A DNA stretch of 64,000 bases from positions 1 through 64,000 of the forward strand of contig JABLXH010000026.1 of NCBI GenBank assembly GCA_013178155.1. Reading direction: 5' to 3'. Source of the stretch: Armatimonadota bacterium. GTDB taxonomy: Bacteria > Armatimonadota > Zipacnadia > Zipacnadales > UBA11051. The notes below the pieces were generated by a model. That model saw nothing but the letters and a program-made list of their open reading frames with translations. It made no database searches and was not told the origin of the DNA. Numbering within the stretch: the stretch's first letter is position 1; every line of letters begins with the position of its first letter. Both the position numbers and the translations under genes were made by a program. Positions 1 through 8,667 of the stretch are shown here, in pieces.

Positions 1-252
1 GCTTACTTGAAACAACAGAACCATATTGGTCTGGGGCTAGTCTCAATCCCTTGTTCATCAGGGCGGGGGGTACGACCCAGCGGCGAAAACGCGACTTCAC
101 GGGAAGTCGCTGACGCTGCACTTACCATGTCTCAATCCCTTGTTCATCAGGGCGGGGGGTACGACGGACATGGATGAGATCCTAATGGCCGCGCGGGATC
201 GCCACACCGTGGCGAGTCTCAATCCCTTGTTCATCAGGGCGGGGGGTACGAC
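1..252 (-). CRISPR. CRISPR array (leader-proximal end, array continues off the left edge)
   Basis: Three identical 37-bp repeats GTCTCAATCCCTTGTTCATCAGGGCGGGGGGTACGAC at 40-76, 129-165, 216-252; spacers 77-128 (52 bp) and 166-215 (50 bp), partial spacer 1-39. Reverse complement ends in ATTGAGAC, typical of the 8-nt crRNA 5' handle, so transcription is predicted on the minus strand with the leader at 253-457. Confidence 0.97.
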
Positions 253-457
253 AGTACCCCTACAGATAGCCACCAGCGGCCCCTCAACAGCCACCAGCAG
301 CATAGAGTGCGGAAACCCGGTTGTCAAGGGGCGATTTTGCACTCCCGGCTTCGCCGGCCCAATTCCCTCAATCGGCCCCCAGAGGCCCCCAGCGGCCACT
401 CAGTGGCTCTGCGGAAACCTACCCCCATTTTCGGCCCTCTGGGGGTTTCCGCAGCCC
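253..457 (-). promoter_or_regulatory. Putative CRISPR leader / cas2-array intergenic region
   Basis: Non-coding gap between the last repeat and the cas2 stop on the leader side; contains inverted repeats and a recurring TGCGGAAACC motif. Confidence 0.6.
409..454 (-). terminator. Strong inverted repeat immediately after cas2 (possible terminator of the cas operon)
   Basis: CTGCGGAAACC (409-419) pairs perfectly with GGTTTCCGCAG (444-454), 4 nt past the cas2 stop codon (458-460). Confidence 0.5.
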
Positions 458-742
458 TCAGATGATGACCACCTCCGGCTCCCACCACGGCTCGGGGCCC
501 ACCTCGGTCAGGCAGATGACCTTGCCCGCACAGGCACTGCACAACGGATACAGCCGCAGACTGTCTTCCTTGCCATCCACGACCCCCAACAGCCGCCGCT
601 GCAGTCGCTCCCGCCCTTCCGCCGTCAAACGCACCTCAAACACCGATTGTTGGACCCGATCGCCATAGTTGTCCAGGATGGCCGCAAAGCGACGCCGGCG
701 GCCATCGTCGGGCGTATCATAGACGACCAGCCAGCGATCCAC
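458..742 (-). CDS. cas2: CRISPR-associated endonuclease Cas2
   Basis: 94 aa, N-terminus MDRWLVVYDTPDDGRRRRFAAILDNYGDRVQQSVFEV matches the Cas2 fold signature; adjacent to cas1. Confidence 0.95.
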   Translation of the reverse strand: MDRWLVVYDTPDDGRRRRFAAILDNYGDRVQQSVFEVRLTAEGRERLQRRLLGVVDGKEDSLRLYPLCSACAGKVICLTEVGPEPWWEPEVVII

Positions 743-748
743 GGGGCC

Positions 749-1732
749 TCACCGCGCCATCCAGCGCCAGGGTTGCACCCCCGGCTCAGCGCCGCGGTAG
801 ACGCGGGCCAGTTGCTCCAACTGTTGCCGGATCGCCTCGCGGATGGCCAGCTTCTGCAGCACCCGCTCCCACTCGGCGAAGAAGTGTCGAAGGGCGTCGT
901 CCGTCAGATGCAAGCCCCCTTCCGGGTGGGGCTGAAAGTCATCCGAACATAGTATCTTCAGGTTGAACAGTCGCAAGGTCATCCGGTCCACCACCGGGGC
1001 GCGAAAGGGTTCGGCCAGGTCCAGGGCCAGCGCCGGATGGCCGTAGGTTTCCTGATGCAGAAACCCCAGGTAGGGGTCGAACCCCACCGCGTCCAGTTGG
1101 GAGGTGAGCAGGTTGGTCAGCAGGGAGTAGCCCAGGGACAGGGCCGCATTGATTGGGTCGGGTGGCGGGTGTTTCTGGCGCCCCGGGAAGGACAGACCCG
1201 AGGGAGCCAGGAGTTGTGGGAAGACCTTCCAGTACAGTGTCGCCGCCTGACCTTCCAGCCCCAGCAGGGCTGCGATTTCGGTGACCTGCGGCACCCGATC
1301 CGCCAGCACCGAGAGTTCGGCGGCCGCCGCCTCGACCGCCCCCTGCGCCCCCGGCTCATCCAGGGCGTGGCGCAGCAGTACCTGGCACTGGTTATTGATC
1401 TTGGCGGCGGTGATGAGCTTGCTTTGGGTCAGGGCGAAGAGCGGATCGGTCTCGGCGGCGTACTGGGCTCGCCGGAGGTCCAGGTTATTGGCCGTGGGTG
1501 GGGTCAGTTGTCCCAGCAGCCGCCCGTGGCTGTTAATGAGCGCGAACTCGACCCCGCCTCGCAGGAGCTCGCACAAGGCCTGCGTCGTGACCTGGACGCT
1601 GCTGAGCACAACGACGCTCTCGAGGCCCTGGACTTCGACCTCACCCAGCAACCGGTCATCCTTACTGATGACCAGTTGCTGGCCCTCCTTGGTGACCTTC
1701 GCACCCGGTTCGACGACATACAGGACGGGCAT
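749..1732 (-). CDS. cas1: CRISPR-associated endonuclease Cas1
   Basis: 327 aa with Cas1 motifs: LYVVEPGAKV, GLEGQAATLYW, GFDPYLGFLHQETYGHPALALDLAEPFR. Confidence 0.97.
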   Translation of the reverse strand: MPVLYVVEPGAKVTKEGQQLVISKDDRLLGEVEVQGLESVVVLSSVQVTTQALCELLRGGVEFALINSHGRLLGQLTPPTANNLDLRRAQYAAETDPLFALTQSKLITAAKINNQCQVLLRHALDEPGAQGAVEAAAAELSVLADRVPQVTEIAALLGLEGQAATLYWKVFPQLLAPSGLSFPGRQKHPPPDPINAALSLGYSLLTNLLTSQLDAVGFDPYLGFLHQETYGHPALALDLAEPFRAPVVDRMTLRLFNLKILCSDDFQPHPEGGLHLTDDALRHFFAEWERVLQKLAIREAIRQQLEQLARVYRGAEPGVQPWRWMAR

Positions 1733-1734
1733 GG

Positions 1735-3078
1735 TTACGGGCCGTCCGGGGTAGGGCCGCAGCCGGGCAGGATGGGTAGCGGAGGAATGTCATACTGCGC
1801 CTGTATCTGCTGGTCGGTGAGGCGGGTGACGCGCTCGGCGATGTGCCTGGCGTAGCGGGCGAAGCGTTGGGCCTCCTCCTGGGCCACGGGACGGAAGCCG
1901 TGGACGCTGAACATGTAGTTGCGTTCCTCGAGCACTTTCTCAAAGTCAGGTCGCCACAGGCCCTTCCTGTCCTTATGGCCCAATGGTTCAACCTCCGGCG
2001 CTCCCCACATATGCAGCAGGACGTACCCGGCCACCAGGCCGATCTTTTCGGTCCGGCCGTAGCGGCACTTCCACCGCTGTTCGACCTGCGACGGCACCTT
2101 TGACCAGTCGGGGTCTGAGGTGTCAATGCCGCGCTGCCACAGCCAGATCTGGGCCGCCAGTTCGATGATCCTGTAGTAGAGCAGCACGGCGCCGTCGTAC
2201 TGCCCGCGCTGTTCGCGTCGCCGAGCCGCCAGGAGCATCCAGGCGATCACTTCGGGCCGTGGTTCCGCGGGCTTCTCTCCGCCGTAGACATCGCGCAGAC
2301 GGGTCCACTGATCTGCGGTGTGATTCAGGTCAGCGAGGTAAGGCCGTGCTCCGGCCAGTTGGCGCAGGGTGGCGGCCAAGCGGTCGATCTCGGTCGTCAG
2401 GTCCGAGCGGAAGGGCTCGAAGCGGTCGATCCGGTCGGCCACCGCAGCGAGATCGCGGAGGGCCTGGACCAGGCTGCGCAGAACCAGGTCACCACTCTGG
2501 ATCATATCGAAGATCAGCCGAGCGCCGTGGAAGTCGGTGGCATTGAAGCGGGCAATACCCAGGGCCAGTAGGGGCATCTGGGCACACTCATAGATGCTGT
2601 CGAGAGGCACGATGCGCATGGTCCGCGGGTCAGGCGTGACGCGGCCGTTCTCGTCCCGTTTCGTCTCCACATGCACATACGGCAGGTGCAGACCCAGCGC
2701 CATCCCGGCCATCAGCGCCGCTGCCGACATCCACTTGCGCCCACCGGTGGCGTCGAGGCCTATGTCTGCCGGAGCAACACCGCGTTCGGTAGTCAGCCAG
2801 TAGTAGCCTTCGCGGCACTTCTCGGCCAGAGCTGCAGCCGCGTCGGGCGTGTCTGGTACAGTCAGCAGCCGGAACTTGCTCGGGGGCAGCTCGAAGTGTT
2901 GGACGATGGTGTCCACCTCGCCCTCTGAGGCGGGCGTTCTGGTGGCCAGAAAGACAACGTAGTCCGGCCGCGACTGCTCCAGTGAGAAGACGATCTGTTC
3001 GGACTGGCCACCAACAGTGATCAGCATGCCCCGCGGGGCGGTGTCGTCTCCCATGCGGTCAGTCCTCCTGGAAAGCAT
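1735..3078 (-). CDS. CARF-HEPN protein, TIGR02710-like / Csm6-like ancillary ribonuclease
   Basis: 447 aa; N-terminal CARF-like segment (MLITVGGQSEQIVFSLEQSRPDYVVFLAT, DATGGRKWMSAAALMAG); C-terminal RNYMFSVHG fits HEPN R-X4-6-H. Confidence 0.8.
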   Translation of the reverse strand: MLSRRTDRMGDDTAPRGMLITVGGQSEQIVFSLEQSRPDYVVFLATRTPASEGEVDTIVQHFELPPSKFRLLTVPDTPDAAAALAEKCREGYYWLTTERGVAPADIGLDATGGRKWMSAAALMAGMALGLHLPYVHVETKRDENGRVTPDPRTMRIVPLDSIYECAQMPLLALGIARFNATDFHGARLIFDMIQSGDLVLRSLVQALRDLAAVADRIDRFEPFRSDLTTEIDRLAATLRQLAGARPYLADLNHTADQWTRLRDVYGGEKPAEPRPEVIAWMLLAARRREQRGQYDGAVLLYYRIIELAAQIWLWQRGIDTSDPDWSKVPSQVEQRWKCRYGRTEKIGLVAGYVLLHMWGAPEVEPLGHKDRKGLWRPDFEKVLEERNYMFSVHGFRPVAQEEAQRFARYARHIAERVTRLTDQQIQAQYDIPPLPILPGCGPTPDGP

Positions 3079-4009
3079 CTTCCGGCAGCACGCAGGGCAC
3101 AGCCAGTGTGTAGCAGCACTGGATGGCCTCCGGGAGGCCGGGTGCGAGACCGGTCACTGCCCGACCATAGAAAGGCTGGGGCGGGCCGTCAGTCCAAAAG
3201 ACCGCCCCCGGCTCGAACTGGATCAGCGGCCGCTTGAAGGGATTCGCCCCGCCAGCGTTCTCGCCCAGCTTGCCATACTTCAAGCGCACGCGCCACCGTC
3301 CCCGGGTCGGGTCGGTGGCCGCGGGGCAGTAGCTGGAAAGCGAGACGAAACCGTTGGCTTCAGCAAGAGGTGAGAAGCCATCCCAGGGCTGGCAGTCCTG
3401 CACCTCGAAGGCCCCGATGCCCACCGACCGATCGCGCCCGAAGCCCAACAGGGACAGTCCCTCCAGCAGTTCGGCGACGCGCTCGGCCCAGGGCGGCTCC
3501 GCCCGCAGGTAGAGAGAGAGGTAGTCCAGGCCAGGGTCGCGGATGGCCATGAGTTCAGTCTGGAAGAAGGCCCCGCCTTCGGCTTCGCCCCCGGGGCCGG
3601 TGGTGGTCTCCGTGACGCGATTCAGGGAGGCATGGGGCACCTCGAACCGCTCCCAGGGGTCATCATGCCCCTTCCAGGTGGTACCGTTGCCCTGTCGAAT
3701 GGACGCGAAGTCTTCGGCCGTAACGAAGCGGCTTTTGCGGCGCTCGCGCTGCTGCTTGTACTCCTCCTGACTGGCCGCTGCCTGCGCCGCCACGGGCAGA
3801 AAGGGCCGGGGCAACAGGTCACCGGGGAAGCCATCGGACAGGACAAAGGGCGGGCTCCCGTCGCGGAAGGCGGCCAGGAAGTCCTCGAGGCTCACATCCG
3901 GTAGCGCCCCGCGGGCGACCTGCCAGGCCAGGTGCCCAAAGACCGTGTCTGACTGCCACGGCGTGCCGGTCGGGGCCGTCAGGCGGAGGCGGATCCGGTA
4001 GTCTCGCAC
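3059..4009 (-). CDS. csm4: Type III-A RAMP protein Csm4
   Basis: 316 aa; N-terminus MRDYRIRLRLTAPTGTPWQSDTVFGHLAWQVA, glycine-rich GLSLLGFGRDRSVGIGAFEV, C-terminal FKRPLIQFEPGAVF...FYGRAV. Confidence 0.8.
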   Translation of the reverse strand: MRDYRIRLRLTAPTGTPWQSDTVFGHLAWQVARGALPDVSLEDFLAAFRDGSPPFVLSDGFPGDLLPRPFLPVAAQAAASQEEYKQQRERRKSRFVTAEDFASIRQGNGTTWKGHDDPWERFEVPHASLNRVTETTTGPGGEAEGGAFFQTELMAIRDPGLDYLSLYLRAEPPWAERVAELLEGLSLLGFGRDRSVGIGAFEVQDCQPWDGFSPLAEANGFVSLSSYCPAATDPTRGRWRVRLKYGKLGENAGGANPFKRPLIQFEPGAVFWTDGPPQPFYGRAVTGLAPGLPEAIQCCYTLAVPCVLPEDAFQED

Positions 4010-4015
4010 GGGTCC

Positions 4016-4690
4016 CTACCCCGCTTCCGCGAGCTTCCGCAGATGCTCGTGCATGGGTGTGCCGTCTTCGTTGACGATCAGGACCTCGCCATAGCCCCGC
4101 GAGCCGGACCCGCCGAGATAGTGTTTGCTGAGGAGCTCAAACCCCTCTGCGAGAACCTTGTAGTACTTGGGGACATCATCGCCCTCGAAGGTGCGCAGAG
4201 AGAAGGAGAAGTTGAAGTCACTCCCGGCCGGAATGCGCTCCATGACGGCAAGAGCCCCCTTCCTGGCAGCGCCCGTGGTGCGGCTTATGGAGACATGGGT
4301 ACGTATCTCCGAGTCCACACCTGCCCTATCCCAGACGCTCATCGTGTGCTCCGTAGGCTGGCAGTCGCGGAACACCAGCCGGCTCGGAGTGACCGTATTC
4401 GCCGTGCTCCCACACCCAAAAAGCTGGCAGACGGTACACTTACCACAACTGCACGGGCCTCCCTCGTCTAGAGGTTTGTACTCTGGGCTCTGCTGTTCGA
4501 GCAGACAGCGTATCTTACCCTTCACTGATGAGCCCGGCACATACGGTACACGCGTGACCGGATGCCGCAGGATAGGGCCATCAACCTCACCCAACCCGGC
4601 CGTTTCCTCGGATGCTCCGATCCGCAAACCACTACCGAGGACTCTCAGTGTGCCACAGAATCTCTTGATAGCCATGCGCGGTGTGCTCAT
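4016..4690 (-). CDS. csm3: Type III-A RAMP protein Csm3
   Basis: 224 aa; GEVDGPILRHPVTRVPYVPGSSVKGKIRCLLE signature with the likely catalytic Asp, and GGSGSRGYGEV. Confidence 0.93.
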   Translation of the reverse strand: MSTPRMAIKRFCGTLRVLGSGLRIGASEETAGLGEVDGPILRHPVTRVPYVPGSSVKGKIRCLLEQQSPEYKPLDEGGPCSCGKCTVCQLFGCGSTANTVTPSRLVFRDCQPTEHTMSVWDRAGVDSEIRTHVSISRTTGAARKGALAVMERIPAGSDFNFSFSLRTFEGDDVPKYYKVLAEGFELLSKHYLGGSGSRGYGEVLIVNEDGTPMHEHLRKLAEAG

Positions 4691-4692
4691 TG

Positions 4693-5307
4693 TTAAGCTC
4701 TGCTCCTTCGCTCGTTATCAGGTTTGCATTCAAAGTAGCATACCAGGCTTGCCAGGTATTGTAGCAGCCCCAGCATCTCCTCAGGCCTGCTCAGCACTAG
4801 TTCACGGTGCTTGTCAAAGAACTCCTTTACCACAGGTCTGATGAGGCCCCTTCCCAACTGATAGACAATGCGCTCGGTGTAGAAGATTCCGAAGGCTTCC
4901 TTGGCCGCATCAAAGTCATCGCGTCCAGTGCGGATTGGGGCGGTGATCCTCATGAGACTGCTGTGCATGCGCCTAAGCTGAGTCTTCTTCAGGCCTGACT
5001 CATGAAAGACATCGGCCAGCCTCTGCGCCGCCACGAAAAACAGCTCCGGCCTCAGCTTTCCGTCCGCTCCGTAGAAGGTGTCAAAGACGCACTCCGGTGG
5101 GAGCTTGCTGGGCGGCTCCGGGGCACCAGCACTGCCCCCGCGATACGACTGTCCGCCCCCGCGCTGCTTCTGGCTGCACTCGTAGCACAGGTCAAAGTCA
5201 GGTTTCTTGCGGCCACCGCACTGCGGGCACTTCGTGCCATCGGACGCGCCCCCGTCGGACGTGCCACCGAGCTGCTTCCTGATCTCCGGGTTGTCACCAA
5301 GTCTCAT
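4693..5307 (-). CDS. csm2: Csm2-like small subunit with N-terminal zinc ribbon
   Basis: 204 aa; position between cas10 and csm3; helical C-terminus LRRMHSSLMRITAPIRTGRDDFDAAKEAFG; N-terminal CPQCGGRKKPDFDLCYECSQKQ. Confidence 0.75.
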   Translation of the reverse strand: MRLGDNPEIRKQLGGTSDGGASDGTKCPQCGGRKKPDFDLCYECSQKQRGGGQSYRGGSAGAPEPPSKLPPECVFDTFYGADGKLRPELFFVAAQRLADVFHESGLKKTQLRRMHSSLMRITAPIRTGRDDFDAAKEAFGIFYTERIVYQLGRGLIRPVVKEFFDKHRELVLSRPEEMLGLLQYLASLVCYFECKPDNERRSRA

Positions 5308-7646
5308 GAATGGTCTCTCCCCTCGTTATCGCCGCGGATGCCGTTGAGGGCGTATTCACAGACAAAGCGCAGGTAGGGCATCTCCTGGCTGTCGGGTACT
5401 GACAGCTCTCGCGCCCATTCCAGCGCCTCCGGAGGCGCTTTGTCCCAGTTCCGACGGATGTCATAGACCAGCAACGGCGCGTAACGCAGGTACTGGGCAT
5501 CACAGGTCGCCTGGTACTGCTGGTAGAGACGGGCATAGCCCAGCAACCGCCGGACCTGGGCCCTGCGCAGATCATCATTGCGCAACCAACTCAGGACCTG
5601 CTCGGCCCGAGCCAGCGCCGTGGGCACCAGTTCCCACGACAGGCTGCTGCCGAAGGCCACGAAGCGGTCCTTGCCACATTCATCCTTCCCTTGCTCCAGG
5701 CGTTCGGCGGCCGCCTCCGTGGCCAGCAGCACCGGTGTCTTGTTGCCGACGAGAGCTAGACCCGCCGTCAAGGACCAACTCGCGTTGCCGCACGTGAAGC
5801 GACGGAAGTCCTCGCGCAGGCGCACAGCAAAACGGACTACCTGGTTCCACGGACCGATGACCAGCAGGTCATCGCCGCCCGAATAGACGGTGTAGATGTC
5901 CCCGATGTCCTCTGCCAGCTTCTGCACGTGGCCGGCGAACAAAGCCTCCAGGGACCGTGACAGAGTCGTCAGACGCGACACGGAGCGCCGGTCCTTCTGC
6001 TCTCCGACCTGTAGGCCCTGGCTGAACATCAGACCCAGATTATCGACGTCCGCCTTGAGATACGCGAGGGCTGGACGCCCCGTGCTCTGCTGGGCCAGGT
6101 CCCCAAACTCCATCACGCTTCCGTCGCCGTCCCGCGGCACGTGACGGGCGGTCAGCCCCGAGACGATGGGCTTGTCGGGCTGCTCGCCGCAACCCCCTTC
6201 CAGATCCAGGGCCAGGTAGGCGTTCCTGGGGATGGCGGCCTCGCTTTCGACCAACTTCAGTGTACCAAAGGGCAGGTTGCCCGGCTCGGGCAGGAAGGCG
6301 GCGTAGCGGGAGCCCACCAGCTGCCGTCCGAGCTCTCGCTGGGCTGAACATTTCGCGCAGATGGCGACCATTCGGTCTCGCACTGAAGTGGGCTCACCGG
6401 GGTACAGACCACAGGCGTCACAGAGGTCGCTGGCGTCGCCGGTGGTCAGCGGCGGCATCGCGAAGTTATCGGTCCGCCACTGGCAGTCCTCCTGCAGGGC
6501 TGTGCTTAGCGGGCGCGCCTTGCTGGCCTCCAGTCTCACGGCCAGACGTTCCAGCAAGTCCCCGAAGTCATTGAGTTCCTCGGGCAGTAAGGGCAAGTAG
6601 GCAAGGTGAGGGTGCAACTGGCATCCCAGGTGCGTCTTGACCCAATCGTCGAGTTCGGTCCCAACGTCGCGGATCGTCTGGTGGGCCTGGTCGGTCGCCG
6701 GCAGCAACAGGGTGAACCGCCCGCCCGCAGCCAAGAGGCAGTTGCACAGCGGCAACTGCAGGCGACGAAGGATGTCATGAGCGACATTTTGGACGAGAAG
6801 GCTCACGAACAGAGAGCGAGCTCGCAACTGGCGCGCCAGCCCTCCCGCCCCATGTTTGACGCTGTACAGATACTCCTGGATGCCCCCGCAGTCGCCTGTA
6901 ACGAGCAAGAGATGCTCCTTGCGGTCCCGACGAGCCAGATACAGCGCCGTGGCAATGGCTGCCGTGGCCTTCAGGTGGTCGAAGAGCGAGATGTCGGGGT
7001 AGGTGTTGGTAGCGGCGGGGATGCACCAGGTGTAGTGCTCAAGGACCGACAACGCCCGGTTCAGGAATCCGAGTGGTTCGGCAACTCTGTTGCGGCTCCA
7101 TGCCTCCGTGAAATGCCCCCAGAGGCTTGCGTATTCCTGCGTCAGGTCAGGCGCGTCGCTGCCCGCCTGCTTTGGAGAGAGGCCGCCTGGCGTCAGAGCT
7201 TGCAGAGGTATGAACCACTGCCCTGCCGCGCGAGGCTTGTCCTCCAGTTGCACCTCGTTGGTGATGGCCCGTAGCGGTACACGACGAAAGCTCTGGCCCT
7301 CGCCCTCCTCCAGGTCCTCCCGTTCCATCCCCGAAGACAGGCGGTCCGCTTCCGTTACCAGCCGCTCATCCGGATCATCAGTCGGGCGATGGTGATAGGC
7401 GGCGAGTCGCAAGACCCGCTCCCGGTCCAGCTCTGACGGCAAGTGCTGGAGATACTCCAACGCAAACTGCGCCGTGTACAGGGAGTGCAAGTGGGTGGCG
7501 TACCCACCCGTGCCCGAGGGGCAGATCTGCCCCCGGAGCCCCTCAGCTTCGGGCCCGATCCCCTTGCCCGGGCCGTATGCTCGCTGGCTGAACTTGCCGA
7601 TGTCGTGCAGCATAGCTGCCAGTGCTACTTCGAGGTGCCGTGCCAT
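5304..7646 (-). CDS. cas10: Type III-A Cas10/Csm1 (HD domain and GGDD palm)
   Basis: Start set at 7646 (MARHLEVALAAMLHDIGKFSQRAYG); HD motif MLHDIGKF; zinc-binding CDACGLYPGE/CAKC; palm motif VYSGGDDLLVIG. ORF track start at 7745 overlaps cas6 and is unlikely. Confidence 0.95.
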   Translation of the reverse strand: MARHLEVALAAMLHDIGKFSQRAYGPGKGIGPEAEGLRGQICPSGTGGYATHLHSLYTAQFALEYLQHLPSELDRERVLRLAAYHHRPTDDPDERLVTEADRLSSGMEREDLEEGEGQSFRRVPLRAITNEVQLEDKPRAAGQWFIPLQALTPGGLSPKQAGSDAPDLTQEYASLWGHFTEAWSRNRVAEPLGFLNRALSVLEHYTWCIPAATNTYPDISLFDHLKATAAIATALYLARRDRKEHLLLVTGDCGGIQEYLYSVKHGAGGLARQLRARSLFVSLLVQNVAHDILRRLQLPLCNCLLAAGGRFTLLLPATDQAHQTIRDVGTELDDWVKTHLGCQLHPHLAYLPLLPEELNDFGDLLERLAVRLEASKARPLSTALQEDCQWRTDNFAMPPLTTGDASDLCDACGLYPGEPTSVRDRMVAICAKCSAQRELGRQLVGSRYAAFLPEPGNLPFGTLKLVESEAAIPRNAYLALDLEGGCGEQPDKPIVSGLTARHVPRDGDGSVMEFGDLAQQSTGRPALAYLKADVDNLGLMFSQGLQVGEQKDRRSVSRLTTLSRSLEALFAGHVQKLAEDIGDIYTVYSGGDDLLVIGPWNQVVRFAVRLREDFRRFTCGNASWSLTAGLALVGNKTPVLLATEAAAERLEQGKDECGKDRFVAFGSSLSWELVPTALARAEQVLSWLRNDDLRRAQVRRLLGYARLYQQYQATCDAQYLRYAPLLVYDIRRNWDKAPPEALEWARELSVPDSQEMPYLRFVCEYALNGIRGDNEGRDHS

Positions 7647-7647
7647 C

Positions 7648-8586
7648 TCAGTACTCCTCGATCTCACAGAAGCCATGGCCGAAGGCCGTGTCTTTGCCGA
7701 TGTGCACCAGACCGGCAAGGCGCAGCAGCGAGGCAAACTGCCCAACCTCCCCCGCGAACTCCGCCCAACCCGTCAAACCGCCCAGTGGCATGTTCTGGCC
7801 CTGCCGCTGACTGTATCGGACGTGGTCTCGCCAGCTCGTGGCGTCCCGCACCAGCTTTACCTCGCGTGCCTGTGCCACCAACGGGGCTGCATCAACATCG
7901 TAGGTGCCCGCACCGTGTACGCGGCACAGGAGCTCCAGTCGTCTGAGCCCGGCCGACAGGATCGCCGCGAAGTCCGGCTGTCGGAGCACCTGCCCCTCTA
8001 CACGCAAGCGAGTAGGAGTGCGGAAGTGAAGGCCTAGCCGGCCAGACCGCGGCTCTCCCACTGTCGCCGTCAACACAACAGGGGCAACGGGCAGGAGGGG
8101 CTGCCGCTTGCCTCCCTCGTAGATCAGTTGGCCCTCAGGCGTGGTGATGCTGTTGACCTCAAAGGGCACACGCTCGGCGCCGAGTCCCATCTCGCCCAGG
8201 CGCTGGAGAGCAAAGACGACATAAGGGAAGTACTCCGCCGCGCGACCGAAAAGCAGAAGAGTCATCTTCAGGTCCTGATCAGGGCCGGCAGAGCGCTGCT
8301 GCCCCGGTAAGACCCGCAGCACGAAGGGGTGCGGCGCATGGGTGTAGCGTCGCATCAGGGAGGCGTGAGGGGTGATGGGAGTGTCGAAGAGGTAACCGTA
8401 GGCGCAACGCCACCCGAGAAGGCAATCCCGACACTGGACCGAGGGGTTGGCGCAGGCCACTTCACGCAGCGCCCGCCCGAAGCCTCCGCGAAGCGTGGTT
8501 CCCAGGTAGGCCGACAAGTGACCCGAATGAGCTAAGCGGACTAGAACGTCGCAGATGACGGCCCCCAAGTGCACCCCCTGGGGCAT
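7648..8586 (-). CDS. cas6: Cas6 crRNA-processing endoribonuclease
   Basis: 312 aa; C-terminus LRLAGLVHIGKDTAFGHGFCEIEEY fits the Cas6 glycine-rich loop; first gene of the operon. Confidence 0.85.
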   Translation of the reverse strand: MPQGVHLGAVICDVLVRLAHSGHLSAYLGTTLRGGFGRALREVACANPSVQCRDCLLGWRCAYGYLFDTPITPHASLMRRYTHAPHPFVLRVLPGQQRSAGPDQDLKMTLLLFGRAAEYFPYVVFALQRLGEMGLGAERVPFEVNSITTPEGQLIYEGGKRQPLLPVAPVVLTATVGEPRSGRLGLHFRTPTRLRVEGQVLRQPDFAAILSAGLRRLELLCRVHGAGTYDVDAAPLVAQAREVKLVRDATSWRDHVRYSQRQGQNMPLGGLTGWAEFAGEVGQFASLLRLAGLVHIGKDTAFGHGFCEIEEY

Positions 8587-8667
8587 GTCGCGGTCCCCCT
8601 GTCGTGACCATGCAGGACACCGGCTTGCGAGAGCAGTGATGATTCGACCACGTTCCTGCCAGCACCT

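Noticed and set aside
140-952. 270-aa + strand ORF across the CRISPR array and cas2
   Set aside because: Translates repeats (NPLFIRAGGTT) and antisense cas2; not a gene.
1-8586. Type III-B (Cmr) or reverse-transcriptase-linked adaptation module
   Set aside because: Gene set and Csm2/Csm3/Csm4 motifs fit III-A; cas1 is a normal 327-aa protein without an RT domain.
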